From positions 115,422,650 to 115,486,649 of the forward strand of contig CM057469.1 in assembly GCA_030035585.1 (NCBI GenBank): a stretch of 64,000 bases of DNA. Reading direction: 5' to 3'. The stretch is from Dugong dugon. Its lineage: Eukaryota > Chordata > Mammalia > Sirenia > Dugongidae. Shown here one piece after another: positions 21,229 through 33,700 of the stretch (position 1 is its first letter; each line of letters begins with the position of its first letter). The position numbers and the translations under genes were made by a program. The notes beneath the pieces were generated by a model. The model was given only the letters and a program-made list of their open reading frames with translations. It made no database searches and was not told the origin of the DNA.

Positions 21229-22541
21229 TCTTGCGAGCAGAGGCCGCATACACTACAGCCCTCTTTTTTTTTTCCTTTAGTAGTAAAACCAGCTTCTCAT
21301 CTTAAAATTTTGTAGGAATTCATACTCATACACTAGAAAACTCCAGGGAACTCGTGTCAAATTATCCAAATGGTTAGCTTAATTTGGTTTTGCTCATGTG
21401 TTTCAAAATGGCATAATGATTACTGACACCTGCCCTCCTCCAAAAGCTTTTAGGATCTTTTTTGGTTTGTTTGTTTGTTTTTCCTCTAGTGATACAATAT
21501 TTCACAATGGTGTGCCTTTTTGCATTTTTTCCTCCCTGATATTTGCTTAGCACTTGGTGGGCTCAATTGAAAATGGGTACATGTTCTTCCATGCTAGCGA
21601 AATTCCTTGAACTGTTCCAGATAATTTCCACCCCTCTCCTCTGTCTTCGGTTTTCAGAATCCCTACTGTACAGATTTTGGATTTCTGGGTCTAATTTTCC
21701 AATGTCCTAACATGTTCTCTCTTATTACTCATCGCTTTTTTTTTGTTATTAATGTTTTACATGTGATTTTTTCAAAATTATGTGTCAAAACATCTAGTGA
21801 GTTTTTTCATTTCTGCTATCTCATTTTTAATCTTCTAGAGATTTTTATGTTTTTTCTGAATGTTCCGTCTTTATAAACCCTATTCTTGTTTAAAATTAAA
21901 ATATGTCCCCTTGTCTTTTGAGGATATTAAAGTATGTTTAAAATATTAATTTTACTCATTGCATCATTTCTTTTCTTCCTGATGTCCTTTTCTTCTCTTT
22001 GTTTGTTCTTGTCTCTGTCTTATGTTGAAGGCGTTACTCAGAAACATAGTTCTCTTGGAGACCCATTCTTATTTAAGAACAGGCAGTCACTAAACAGTTG
22101 ACTGTAAGTTTGAATGTATGGAGAGTCTTGCTGAGGGGTGGGCTTTCTCCATAATATAAAACAGATGAGTTATTTCACAGGGTGTACCTACCTCTCAGTA
22201 TCTCCTCGAGTTTTGAGTTTAGACTTACCTGTTTTCTCATAGAACAATTATTTTAATTTTCACCTAGAAGATAAATGCCTGACACAAAGTACTCACGAAG
22301 TGGAGAGAATATACTGTGTAAAAATGCTACCATTTAATATGTATATTTTCCCTGACATCTATTTTAGCAGCACAGTGCCTATGTTCAGAGACTCGTTGGT
22401 TCAATTTCTCTAGACTAGAGGATAAACCTGTAGTCTTCTACTGGAGTTTAGAGAGGCATAGTTGTCCAGTTGTGTAAATGAGCAAGAAGATGTTTAAGAG
22501 CCCTATGTAGACAGTCAGCTTTTCTTTTCAGCCTCACTCAC
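21229..22541 (-). mobile_element. HAL1/L1M ORF1-like fragment plus unassigned flank
   Basis: Between about 21560 and 22010 the reversed sequence follows the half-L1 ORF1 pattern: read on minus, GAGAGAACATGTTAGGACATTG and GAAAATTAGACCCAGAAATC, AGAAAACCGAAGACAG with GGTGGAAATTATC. 21229-21560 and 22010-22541 show nothing I can name. No frame remains. Confidence 0.5.
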
Positions 22542-23014
22542 TGTCAAGGATTGAATTATGTCCCCAAAAAATGTGTGTATCAGTTTGGCTGGGCCATGAT
22601 TCCTGGTATTGTGTTATTTTCCTATATGTTGTAAATCCTGCCTCTGTGATGTGAATGAGGGAAGGTGGGCAGCAGTTGTGTTAGTAAAACAGGACTCAGT
22701 CTACAAGATTGGTTTGTGTCCTGAGGCAATCTCTTGAGACATAAAAGGGAGAAGTGAGCGGAGAGACAGGAGGACCTCACACCACCAAGAAAGCAGTACC
22801 AGGAGCAGAACATGTCCTTTGGACCCAGTGTCCCTGCGTGGAGAAGCTCCTAGTCTGGGCGAATATTGATGAGAAGGCTGACAGAGAGAGAAAGCCTTCC
22901 CCTGGAGCTGACGCCCTGAAATTGGACTTGTTTACTATGAGGAAATAAATTTCTCTTTGTTAAAGCCATCCACTTGCGGTATTTCTGTTATAGCAGCACT
23001 AGATGACTAAGACA
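22542..23014 (+). mobile_element. solo LTR (MLT1-like/MaLR type)
   Basis: 473 bp bounded by TGTCAAGGATTGAATTATG and GATGACTAAGACA. Flanks CTCAC and CTTAC are a 5-bp target duplication with one mismatch. It carries GAGGAAATAAATTTCTCTTT near 22944, a poly(A) signal in the usual LTR place, and closes with TTATAGCAGCACTAGATGAC. The same LTR family occurs as the 3' UTR of the retrocopy at 40244-40680. The general MLT1-like grouping is by pattern; the subfamily may be specific to this lineage. Confidence 0.75.
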
Positions 23015-24867
23015 CTTACATCCCCAATTTTAGAAGTACTTGTGTTGTCAATTTTGGGTTGTTTAGGATCCTGCTTGTTGATCCTTGCAGGCTTGAGGTT
23101 CAGACTTTTCTAGTATACTAAATGATACAACTATGGTCTCTTTGTATTCTAGCTTCTAAAATTTGTTGCAGAATTTTCATACTATCTTTGCCCTTATGAT
23201 TTCATCAACTTTTTATTTTGCTATTTTTCCACTCTGCTACTCTTTTACCAGAGTTTCTTAGAGAGAAGCTAAGAACAGTATGTTTTCAATACAAAATTGT
23301 TAAACAGAAGTCTTATCACATTTATGGACTTTATAATACCAAGTACAGAAAATAAATTAGCAGAATATTGCCTTAGCAATGTCAGTCCTTTTATCATTGT
23401 TTCCCAAACTGTAGTTACAAAAAAAATTTACAAAGATATTTATTGAGTACTGTAATATTTCATGCACTATATAATGTAGTCTTCAAATGTATTATTATAA
23501 TGCCATTTGCCACTTGAAAACTCCTTGGATGATGTAGAATTTGAACATAAATCTAACTTAAATATTTTCTAATATGAATTGATAATTGTCAGGAAGCTTA
23601 TAATCTCTAATACAACATAGAATGGAATATATATATATAGAGAGAGAAAAGCCAAATATACATCTATATATTTATATTTCCATGGGAAATCACAACCAGA
23701 TTAGGTTTCACTTAAACATAAAAGAGGATTAGAAGGTTCTTCCTAATGATGATATTTCAAAGAACTAGAGATAAGTCTACCCTCCACACTAAGGATAGGG
23801 CAGATTCAGCAATAAAGAGCTGCATTAAATGCCACTTCCAGGAACCCATATCCCAAATTGAAATCAGTGTCTCACCCTTCTGAACATTCATAACATCATC
23901 TTGTATTGATCAGTATGAATTTACGTTTTCTTTCAAAGTCATTAATAACTTTATAGTACATACCTAAATGTTTGCCAAATATTTAAAGAACAAAACTCCA
24001 AGCTTTCCAAGCAAGGTGAGCTTAATTATACAAAGGACATGGAACACAAGGAACTTTATCACGCGGGCCTCAACCTAGTATCTGTATTTTCAGTATAATC
24101 TTACATTACCTCACAGCACTGTCAAAAATGGTAATCTGTCTAGAGGTTAAAATATTTGGCAGGATCCTCCTCTCCCCAAAGCACTCTAGGAAACAGTAAA
24201 TGATCTTGGTGTTTCAAAGGGTGTAAGTCTGTAACAGACAGTAACAATATTTGGAACTGAACATACAAAACTAATAAGCACTCTTCATTTAACCTTTGAA
24301 ACTTAATTAACTGCAGAATGACAGACTGCTATTAATGTATCAGTTCAGATGCAAGAGATTAAGCATCTGACATAGACCAATGTGAACTTTCAAATGTAAA
24401 TAGATCACCCATATATAAAATAATAAAACAAAATAAGAGGATTCAAACCAGAATAAGATACAAGATATTTCTTTTACTTTGTGCTGGCATGTGGCAATTA
24501 GATATGCACAAAAGTTTTACTTTTTGTATTTAAAGTATATGTTTTAAATATACACACTTTATATAAGCATTATGTTACATAATACGTTTCAATCATCTGT
24601 ATATATACTTATTTAACTGTATTTATAAAGTGCAGAGCAAATAAATTACTAACAGTTAAAGAGGATCATTTGACCTAGCTTGATTCAAGCTACTATTGTA
24701 TCAAGATTTTAGTGTTCAGGTTAAGGTAAATGTTGCCACTTGCAGAATATTATTGCCTTAGTAAGGTCTGTCTTTTCAAAGTGTTGAAACAATGGTTTCC
24801 CAAACTGTAGTTAAAAAAAATGCAAAGGTATTTATCAAAATACATAAATGTATTAACTTATACATAT
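23015..24867. other. unassigned region with a degenerate direct repeat
   Basis: No coding sequence. Two similar segments, 23370-23460 and 24743-24845, share CAGAATATTGCCTTAG/CAGAATATTATTGCCTTAG, GTTTCCCAAACTGTAGTTA and a TATTTAT end. Either a local duplication or two copies of an unrecognised repeat. The rest is AT-rich with an AG/TA microsatellite near 23626-23645. Confidence 0.45.
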
Positions 24868-25076
24868 GTTGTTGTTGTTAGGTGCCATAGAGTTGAGTTT
24901 TGATTCATAGCAAGCCCCACGTGACAGAGAAGAACTGTATCATGAAGTTTCTTAGGCTGTAATCTTTACGGGAGTAGATCACTAGGTCTTTCTCCCTCAG
25001 AGCAGATGGGTGGGTTCGAACTGTCAGCTTTTCTCTTAGCAGCTGAGTGCTTAACCGTTGTGCCACCAGGATTCCT
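24868..25076 (-). mobile_element. AfroSINE (long type)
   Basis: Reversed: GTTGTTGTTGTTAGGTGCCA tail, long block TAGGCTGTAATCTTTACGGG, head with readable reversed B box GGTTCGAACTG and end CACCAGGATTCCT. Followed at once by a TA/CA microsatellite. Confidence 0.93.
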
Positions 25077-25131
25077 ATATATATATATATACATATATAT
25101 GTGTACAGACACACACACACATACACACACA
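25077..25131. repeat. (TA)n and (CA)n microsatellite
   Basis: TATATATATATATACATATA then ACACACACACACATACACAC. Placed at the head end of the neighbouring SINE. Confidence 0.9.
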
Positions 25132-25620
25132 CTCACAAATGCGTAATAAAGAAAATTAGAAAATATACAGAGGCTGTTCTACTAAAAGATTCACTTCATG
25201 CATACCTGTATCTTATATGAAACAACGAGATCATCATTGCATATGAAATCTGATGGCAATCGGACTTTCATAGCTCACTAGGTCCAGAAATAAATCTTCT
25301 AAGTGGAAAACCACTGTTCCTTTAATTATCTACAGAAAAGCAATAGGTCTGAAGTACTTTCTGCATGTGGGAAACTAATAATAGCCAGAAATGAAACGTA
25401 GTTTTTGTTCGCAGGATTGTAAAACTGGGAGAAGTCAGAAAGAAGACAATCTGAAATAAAATAGAAGTCTGTCTTTACCCATGTTAAGCTTGAAGTTAAA
25501 AAAAAAAAAAAGGCATCTTGTTTGAAGTGAACTGGAGTAAGAATGATAGCGGACAAAACAGTAGATCAAGCTATTGGAAATGTCTGGCATGATCTATATA
25601 GAGCAAAAACGAATATAAAA
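25132..25620. other. unassigned spacer
   Basis: No gene or repeat family recognised, aside from an A13 run at 25499. Confidence 0.4.
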
Positions 25621-25793
25621 CCAAAAAAAAAAAAAAAGCAAACCTGTTGCTGTTGAGTCAGTTCCAACTCATAGCAACCCTGTAGGACAGAGTAGAACTG
25701 CCCCATAGGGTTTCCAAGGAGCAGCTGGTGGATTCAAACTGCAGACCTTTTGGTTAGCGGCCAAGCTCTTAATCACTGCACCACCAAGGCTCC
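25621..25793 (-). mobile_element. AfroSINE (short type)
   Basis: Reversed copy with A-run at the left, then CTGTTGCTGTTGAGTCAGTTCC, GGACAGAGTAGAACTGCCCC, TTTCCAAGGAGCAGCTGGTG and head ending CACTGCACCACCAAGGCTCC. Well preserved. Confidence 0.95.
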
Positions 25794-26542
25794 AAAAAGG
25801 AAGATAATGCTATTTAAATATAAATGAATGCATTTGCTTCTGCAATACGGGAATGGGATAGGGCAGAAGACTTTATTTCAGCAGTTATTGACTCTTTAAC
25901 TCAGAGGATTTAAAACTTTTTTTTAAAGGCAATTTCAAGTTGATCTGAATGTTAGAAATGTAGATAAAAGTTAAAACTGGTAAACTTTAATAAAGTAATA
26001 GAAATGTTTGTATTGTCTTGTATGAACCGAGACTAGATGGTGGTAGCATCTCCCTGAAATTGAGAATGATGAGGAATGGGATTGATAATATGTCTGAGCA
26101 AAACGTTGGCAGGTAGGGGCTAAAAATGACTGAGAGTCAGAGAGAGATTTATTGTGATACAGAGAACAAAATAACTTTAAGAATGTTGGCGTCATGGGAT
26201 CAGTTTAAAATTATCTCATCTTCTGTTCTGTACTATGTTCTTCCTCCAAAATGACTGAAAATTCTTTCAAAGAGGCTGAGCCACAAGATCTTTGCACAGT
26301 CATGCATGGTGATTTAATAAAGGGGAACAGGGGAACTACATGGAGCATAGAGAAAGAAATGTGAAGATAAGAGAGCAGCTTCAGTAGTAAAGACCAGAGA
26401 ACACTGAACATGACCTTAGAACTGTCTCAGAGCAAGTATTCAGTGTGAGATTATCTTTCCTAAAATTATTTAAAAATTGAAAGGCTTATTTTTAATCTAT
26501 TTTAATACAGGGAAAAATAAGGATGCTACTAATTACAATGTT
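25794..26542. other. unassigned spacer
   Basis: No gene or repeat family recognised. The small frames here lack any family signal. Confidence 0.4.
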
Positions 26543-27239
26543 GGTTTTGTTTTAAGGTGCCATCAGGTTGGTTCCAACTCACAGAGACACAATGTTCAAC
26601 GGAACAAAACACTGTCCGGTCCTGTGCCATCCCCGCAATCTTTGCTATGTTTAAGCCAGTTGTTGCGTCCACTGTGTCAATCCAACTCATTGAGGGCCTT
26701 CCTCTTTTTTCACTGACCCTCTACCTTACTAAGCATGATATTTTTCTCCAGGAACTGGTCCCTCCTGGTAGTATGTCCAAATAAATACATAAGACAAGTT
26801 CTCACCATCTTCACTTCTAAGGAGCATTCTGGCTGTACTTCTTTGAAGACAGATTTCTTTGTTCTGGCAATTCACGTTATATTCAATGTTCTTTACCAAC
26901 ACCATGATTCAAAGGCATCATCTTCTTTGGACTTCCATATTCATTGTACAGCTTTCACTTGCATATGAGGTGATGAAAATACCGTGGCTTGGGTCAGGCC
27001 TACCTTAGTTCTCATGGTGACATCTTTGCCTTTTAACACTTTAAAGAGGTCTTTTGCAGCATATTTACCCAATGCAATGTGTTCTTTGATTTACTGCAGT
27101 TTGTATGGTATTGATTGTGAAGCCAAGTGAAATAAAATCCTTGACAACTTTAATATTTTCTCTGTTATCATGATATTGCTTAATGGTCCAGTTGTGAGGT
27201 TTTTTATTTCTTTATGTTGAGATGCAATCCATACTGAAG

Positions 27240-28087
27240 GCTGTAGTCTTTGATCTTCATCAATGAGTGATTCAAGTCCTCTTCACTTTCAGCAAGCAAG
27301 GTTGTGTCATCTGCATATTGCAGGTTGTCAATGATGCCACTTACTTCTTCATATAATGCAGCTTGTTGGATGATTTACTCAGCATACAGATTGAATAAGT
27401 ATGGAGAAAGGACACAATCCTGGCTCACACCTTTACTGATTTTAAACCACACAGTAGCCCCTTGTTCTGTTCAAACAACTGCCTTTTGGTCTATGTACAG
27501 GTTCCACATGAACACAGTTAAGTGTTCTGCCATTCTTATTTTTTGCAATGTTATCCATAATTTGTTATGATCCACACAGTCAAATGCCTTTGTATAGTCA
27601 CTAAAACACAGGTAAACATCTTCCTGTCATCTTTCAGCCAAGATCCATCTGACATCAGCAATAATACCATGATACCATGTCCTTCTCTTAATCTGGCTTG
27701 AACTTCTGGCAGTTTCCTGTCAATGTATTGCTGCAATCATTCTGGAATTATCTTCAGCAAAATTTTGTGTGTGATATTAATGATATCGTTCGATAATTTC
27801 CACATTCTGTTGAAAGTATTTCTTTGGAATGGGGAAAAATATGGATATCTTCCAGGTAGCTCTCTTCGAAATTTCCTGGCATAGACTAGTGAGCGCTTCT
27901 ACTGTTGCCTTCTTTGTTGGAACATCTTAACTGATATTCCATCAATTCCTGGAGCCTTGTTTTTCGCCAGTGCTTTCAGTGCAGCTTGGACTTCTTCCTT
28001 CAATACCACAGGTTCTTGGTCAAATGCTGCGCCTAAAATGGTTGAATCAAATCTTTTTGGTATGGTGACTTTGTGTATTCCTTCCAT
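27240..28087 (-). pseudogene. RTE reverse transcriptase remnant
   Basis: Pieces in two or more frames: 28087-27899 has VQAALKALAKNKAPGIDGIS, the usual entry of the RTE fingers. 27736-27551 has MQQYIDRKLPEVQARLREGH and VTIQRHLTVWI in place of the intact first catalytic motif. Further on, bases 27306-27317 reversed encode the YADD box (NLQYADDTT). The aspartate-bearing motif A (YxKAFD) is degraded, so it cannot be active. Confidence 0.8.
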
Positions 28088-28903
28088 CTTCTTTTGATGT
28101 TTCCTGTGTCATTTAATATTTTGACCATAGAAGTCTTCAATATCGCAACTTGAGACTTGAAAGTTTTCTTCTTTTCTTTCAGCTTGAGAAATGCCAAGTG
28201 TGTTCTTCCCTTTTGGTTTTCTAACTCCAGATCTTTGCACGTTCCATTATTATACTTTACTTTGACTTCTCAAGCGGCCGTTTGAAATCTTCTGTTCAGC
28301 TCTTTTACTTCATCATTTCTTCCTTTTGCTTTAGCTACTTGGCATTCAAGAGCAAGTTTCAGAGTTCTTCTGACATCCAGTTAGGTCTTTTCTTTCTTTC
28401 CTATCTTTTTAGTGACATTTTGGTTTCTTTACGTATTATGTCCTTGATGTCATCCCACAGCTCATCTGGTCTTTGGTCATTATTACACGGTATGTCAAAT
28501 CTATTCTTGCAGTGGTCTCCAAATTCACTTGGGATATACTCAAGGTCATACTTTGGCTCTCACGGACTTATTTTAATTTTCTTCAGCTTCAGCTTGAAAT
28601 TGCATATGGGCAACTGATTGTTGGTTCCTCAGTCAACCCCTGGCCTTGTTTAATGGATAATATTGAGCTTCTCCATCGTCTTTTTCCAAGATGTAGTTGA
28701 TTTGATTCCCATCAATTCCATCAGACGAGGTCCACATGTATAGTTGCTGTTTATGTTGTGGAAAAAAGATACTTTCAATAAGTAGATCACTGGCCTTACA
28801 AAATTCTATCATGTGATTTCTGGCATTCTATCGCCAAGACCATGTTTTCCAACTATTGATCCTTGTTTGTTTCCAACTTTTACATTCCCATAACCAGTAA
28901 TTA

Positions 28904-29332
28904 TCAGTGCATCTTGATTGCATGTTTGATCAATTTCAGACTGCAGAAGTTGGTAAAAATCTTCAATTTCATCATCTTTGGCATTAGTGCTTGGTAAATT
29001 TGAATAACAGTCATATTAACTGGTCTTCCTTGTAGGTGTATGGATATTATCCTATCACTGACAGCATTGTTCCTCAGAATAGATCTTGAAATATTCTTTA
29101 TGGCAATGAATTCAATGCTGTTCCTCTTCACTTTGTCATTCCCAGCATAGTGGCCCATGTGATTGTCTGATTCAAAATGGCCAATACCAGTCCATTTCAG
29201 CTCACTAATGGCTAGAATATTGATCTTCAAGTGTTTCATTTCATTTTTGACAAATTTCAATTTTTCTAGATTCATACTTTGTACATTCCAAGTGATAATT
29301 TTTAATGGATATTTGCAGTTATTTCTTCTCAT
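28904..29332 (-). pseudogene. RTE apurinic-type endonuclease remnant
   Basis: 142 codons open. The start reads KIITWNVQSMN (with the conserved Asn of APE-type endonucleases), then ILAISELKWTGIG (conserved Glu) and HYAGNDK, SIEFIAIKN, NAVSDRIISIHL. A later QIYQALMP stands where Y-AP usually is. It ends early in KHAIKMH, before the catalytic D-x-N and the final SDH motifs, so the domain is incomplete in this frame. The enzyme would nick target DNA for target-primed reverse transcription. Confidence 0.85.
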
Positions 29333-29529
29333 TTTAAATCATGCACATCAGCAAATGAATGTCCTGAAAGCTTTACCTAATCCAAGTTTTTAAGGTCGAC
29401 TCTAATTTGAAGAGGCAGCTCTTATCCAGTCATATTTTGAGTGACTTCCAACCTGAGGGGCTTAGCTTCTGGTACTATTTCTTACAATGTTCTGCTACTG
29501 TTTGTAAGACTTTCACTGGCCATTTTTTT

Positions 29530-29730
29530 TTTTTTCATCTAAGTTTATTCTTTTGCATGTGTATATCCAGTTGTCCCAGCACTGTTTGTTAAAAAGACTT
29601 GTTTCCCCTATTGAATGGTCTTGGCACACTTGTCAAAAATCAATTGACTGTAAGAGATGCATGAGTTTAATTTCTGGACTTTTAAATCTATTCTATTGAT
29701 TTATATGTCTATTCTTATGATCACTGGCCA
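29530..29730 (-). mobile_element. L1 ORF2 fragment
   Basis: AAGTTTATTCTTTTGCATGTG, CCAGTTGTCCCAGCACTGTTTG and CCTATTGAATGGTCTTGGCAC are reversed L1 ORF2 sequence from the C-terminal part (compare 47843-47925). It lies just right of the RTE. Confidence 0.75.
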
Positions 29731-29732
29731 AT

Positions 29733-29912
29733 TTTTTTATAAGTAGATCACCAGGTCCTTCTTCCCAGCCTGTTTTAGCCTGGAAGTTTTGCTGAAACCT
29801 GCCACCATGGGTGACCCTGCAGGCATTTGAAATACCTGTAGAATAGCTTCCAGCATCACAGCAACACGCAAGCCACCACAGTATGACAAACTGACAGATG
29901 AATGGTGGACTA
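29733..29912 (-). mobile_element. SINE fragment, tRNA-Gly-headed family
   Basis: TAAGTAGATCACCAGGTCCTTC, AGCATCACAGCAACACGCAAGCC and GACAAACTGACAGATGAATGG match the middle of the SINE at 16797-17120 and related AfroSINE subtypes. Both ends are incomplete; no tRNA-like head is visible. Confidence 0.65.
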
Positions 29913-29939
29913 ATTACAATTGATTATGTATATTGAACA

Positions 29940-30085
29940 TTTGCTGTATACCAGGTACTGTTCTACATGAATTATATGTATTATCGCATTTAATCTTCAC
30001 AATTTTCCAGTGAAGAAATGTTCTATTATTTATCTCCATTTTACAAATGGAGAAATTAGTTTTACAGAGGCTGTCTTATATTCAA
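29940..30085 (-). mobile_element. MIR fragment
   Basis: Reversed MIR 3' half: TATTGAACATTTGCTGTATACCAGG, ACTGTTCTACATGAATTATATG, TTTAATCTTCACAATTTTCC and TCCATTTTACAAATGGAG follow the MIR pattern. Confidence 0.7.
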
Positions 30086-30715
30086 CATATGTTGCCAAAT
30101 TGATGAGATAGCAATTTGGTTAAAGTAAATCATTACCTCCATAAGCTTAGAAGACATGAGGATATTCATTTGCATAAATGCATAGTTCCGTTTTGGTTAG
30201 CAGATACACTGGATTTGAAGAAAGAAAAGAGGGAATCTCAACATAAGTTTCAAATACTGAAAAAGTGCTCAGAGAGAAGGAAATTTAGATAAAAAGTTTT
30301 GATAAAGTGCTACAGGGAGATTGTTAGATTAGCCTGGGATGGGTTCATACTAAAGAAATAGCACAAAAGTTGATACATTTTAGAATTTTGGCTGTGAGAG
30401 AAAAAGACAATGATAAGATGAAGAAAAGGTTTTGTTGTTGTTATTACTTTTGGGTTGCTTTTCTGTTTGGTTGCTTTCATTTTGTGGGAGACACTTCTTT
30501 AAAGTAAAAAGAAAGAAGGCAAATGAAAGGGAAATCATTGAAAAGTCTGGAAAGAGAATGCGTAATTGATGAAGCAATTTCCCTGAGGAGGTAATAGGAG
30601 CTGAGGTCAAGATAACAAGCAGAAAGTTTAGCCTTAGAAAGAGGGCAGTTGTGTTAACCAGGGTATACTTTTGGAAAGGGAACAAAACGATTGCAATAGT
30701 AAATAAGGAAGATTC
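30086..30715. other. unassigned spacer
   Basis: No gene or repeat family recognised. Confidence 0.4.
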
Positions 30716-30822
30716 GGGAGCCCTTGAGGTGTAGTGGTTAAGAGGTCAGCTGCTAACCCAAACATCAGCAGTTGGAATCCACTGCCGCTCCTTGGAAACC
30801 CTATGAGGCAGTTCTACTTCAG
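30716..30822 (+). mobile_element. AfroSINE, 3'-incomplete
   Basis: Plus strand head and part of body: GGAGCCCTTGAGGTGTAGTGG, TCAGCTGCTAACCCAAACATC, CTCCTTGGAAACCCTATGAGG, stopping at GCAGTTCTACT. The RTE-like tail is absent, unusual for an insertion that is copied from the 3' end, so the tail was probably lost later. Confidence 0.85.
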
Positions 30823-33700
30823 GGTGTCTCTCATTTCAGTAAGAATTTATCGAACACCTAAGTTTGTTCTTAGCAATGTTCTGGTACTGCACAAGTTGTA
30901 AGGAGGACTTCAAAAAAATCAGAGGTGCTTCATGCCCATAATGTACTTTCAAGTTATAGTTTTCAATTTACTGGAGAGTTAAATGAGGGAGATTAGAGAA
31001 GTTATAGTCATTCAGGAAAAAAAAATTCTGTTTTAGTCGTTTGATTTGATAGAGATGAAAAAAGGGAAAAAAAGTTACAAAAAATAAATGTCTTAATGAA
31101 AACATAACCTAAAAAAGGCCTAACATGAAAAAACTGTCTTGCTTTTCCTATTATCTACACCGTCTTTCTTATAAAGCTGGTGGTGGGGGAGTATGACAGG
31201 GCTTTTCAGCTGGTATTTCTCCTTTCAAGTCAAGATTGTTTATTTTGGAATAGATAATATAAAAAGTAAACTTAGAAAAAAATGATAGTAATGTGGGTGT
31301 TTTCTCCTTCCTACAGCATGATAAAAGTTGATACCAGATTGAGGGTTTTTTTGCTTTTGTTTTTTTTATGCAGATATTCGCTTGTTGTTTTTTAGTAGTT
31401 GAATCTATATCACAATTGTTACAGTTCAAAAACATGTGTGCACAAATGTTAACATGTTTTCTAAATAAATAACTTCAGGAATATTTGCTGCGTTTTACCA
31501 TGGACTTTGCCTCACTACTATCTCTCATTTTGTATTAAAAATTAAAATATAGTAACATCGTGACATTCATTGGAAGCCACCAGATGTCACTGTTATAGAC
31601 GTGATATCTTCATTGCTATTAATATGGCCGAGGTACAAAAAAATCATTGAACATTCTAGCAAAATTATTTTCTAGAAAAATCATGCCAACAATGAATGTG
31701 TTAGACCCTCATCAAAGGATACCCAATCAATTACAAACAGTATTTGCAAATATATGGCAGAAAAATCACCTTTGGAAATCCTGCTTATCTGGTTGTCTTG
31801 ATTTACATAGCTTTATGGTGAGAGGTCCCACTGCCTGACGTTTTCTCTTAAGGACTGTATATCACCATCAGCTCATAGTAAATTATTACCAAAAACTTAA
31901 AATACTAGAATATTAAATTTGGTGGCAACCTTAGGGTCACCCAGTATAATCCAATATTTTGACAGATAATAAAAAAAATAAATAAATAGAGAGAGAAAAT
32001 TTATAACAGCAAATAAAAATATTTGTACAGTTAGGTAATGCTTCTGACTACATATTCAATATTTCTTACATAATATCTTAATGTTCTTTATTGATAAATT
32101 TTTTGTTTATAAAGGTACCATATGTTTGGACATACACAGTAAAAATATGACAAAGGCAATTAAAATACATGCTTTTAACATTTTCCAATATATGTAAATA
32201 TTCTTACTCTTTTTATCACAAAGACTAATATACAACAATCATAGAAAAAAGTACAAAACCAGAAAACACAAAGATATAAGCCCTGTTAGCATTTTATTCT
32301 ATGTAATTCTGAAAAAAACTTAAGCATTTAATAAATATGTGCATTTTATTTACTTGTGTTTTTATAAAAGTTATATAGTCTTTAGATGTCTACTTTTTGC
32401 CAAATAACAATACAGATGACTATTTTCTCATGACATCAGTCTGGTCAAGCTATCAACTTGGCCTCTTACATGAACTGACTTATCATGTAGCTAATTGTCT
32501 TTCTAGCATTGCCATTGTTCTAGGGAATTCAGTATCTATGAGGATCATCAAGACAATGATTTCATCTGGATTCGTTAATTCTTTGAACATTACCTCTGTT
32601 CAATTCCCTCCCTGGTCACACCTTATATTATTGCATCATTTTAAACTGTCTTGCACAGAAATATTAAAATGAAACATTCCACTTTCTGACTTATTCTCCT
32701 ACACATCCAACCATCACCCAGTTGCTCTGAAGAAATGAGGTCTTCCACACAACAGGGACGTTCAGTCTGCTGATCTCTACCTGTCTCCTTGTCAACCCTC
32801 TCCCGTTTCCATTTTCATGGCTATTTAGGTATCATTACTTTGTCCAATGATCAACAACACGTTAGTAGATATAAAATCTCTTGCCGTATTTTCATTTTTC
32901 TATGCATTCACCAGCAAACTCCAGTCTTGAATTGATCTATCTGCCAGACACTCTTTCTATGGCAGGGCCGTAGGAGTTTCTGCGGAAAAACAAATATGCA
33001 TACTGGGCCATTACACTTTCATGATCTACAATTAGAGATGGACTCTCAAAGAAATATGGCAATATTTCTACGGTCTCTAAGTCATTTTCATATCCTCTTA
33101 TACAGAGAGAAAATTAAAACTACCTACATAGATGGACTTCCCGCATTTTTATCAAAACAAAGCAGGCTGAAAAAGAAAAAAACCAAAGATCACTGACTGA
33201 GTTGATTATCTTTATAAGCAGGAGTAAATGGAAAACATCAGGCAGAAAAAAACCTGGATCAAGCAATATGATGTCTCATTCATAATATTGGCAATATGCA
33301 CAATACAGCACTCAGTTAAAATGTACAACCTTACTGTAAACTGGACTTAGCTTGTGAAATAGAGCAGCTGGATAAAACAACAGCAATGTTAGACAAAATA
33401 GTTAAGCTCAGGAAATGGCCAATGAAATATAAATAAAGTCAAGGTAAATCCGAAAGCAAATTTTCCAAAGTACATGAAGAAAATTAACATAAACAGAAAA
33501 GCCAGCTAACTCATCAAAAGATAAAATCATTCTAAATAGTTACAAACAATACAGAAAGCTCAAAATAGCTGTAAGTTTTTTTTAAATTAAGAATTTCAAA
33601 GAGATAAAGAGAGAAATAATATTTATATAAAGGAACAAGTAATTTTGAAATGAAAACATCCAGGAATGATTAGATCACGTGGTCTTACATTTACTCTGGC
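30823..33700. other. mostly unassigned, least repeat-rich interval
   Basis: Nearly 2.9 kb of AT-rich sequence with no recognised gene and no young repeat. 30835-30990 may be an old SINE/LINE scrap (TTATCGAACACCTAAGTTTG). Frames of 60-91 codons (31647-31838, 32397-32672, 32996-33196, minus 31435-31169) show no family motifs and are likely chance. 31577-31590 (CCACCAGATGTCAC) has one mismatch to a CTCF core pattern. Confidence 0.4.

Larger units (their letters stand above)
26543..29525 (-). mobile_element. RTE (BovB-like) LINE, nearly full length
   Basis: About 3 kb in reverse orientation, the most complete RTE in the window. In element order (right to left): endonuclease (29332-28904), linker (28700-28100), fingers (28087-27840), palm (27736-27270), thumb and C-terminal part (27270-26600), and tail (26590-26543). 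Many stops and frame changes kill it. The distal 29335-29525 part is 5' of the first open frame and may be 5' UTR or further N-terminal coding sequence. It retains all domains the other copies lack. Confidence 0.9.

Noticed and set aside
32397-32672. 91-codon frame in a repeat-poor interval
   Set aside because: No family cue, no splice or start context worth proposing, length within chance for AT-rich DNA of this size.
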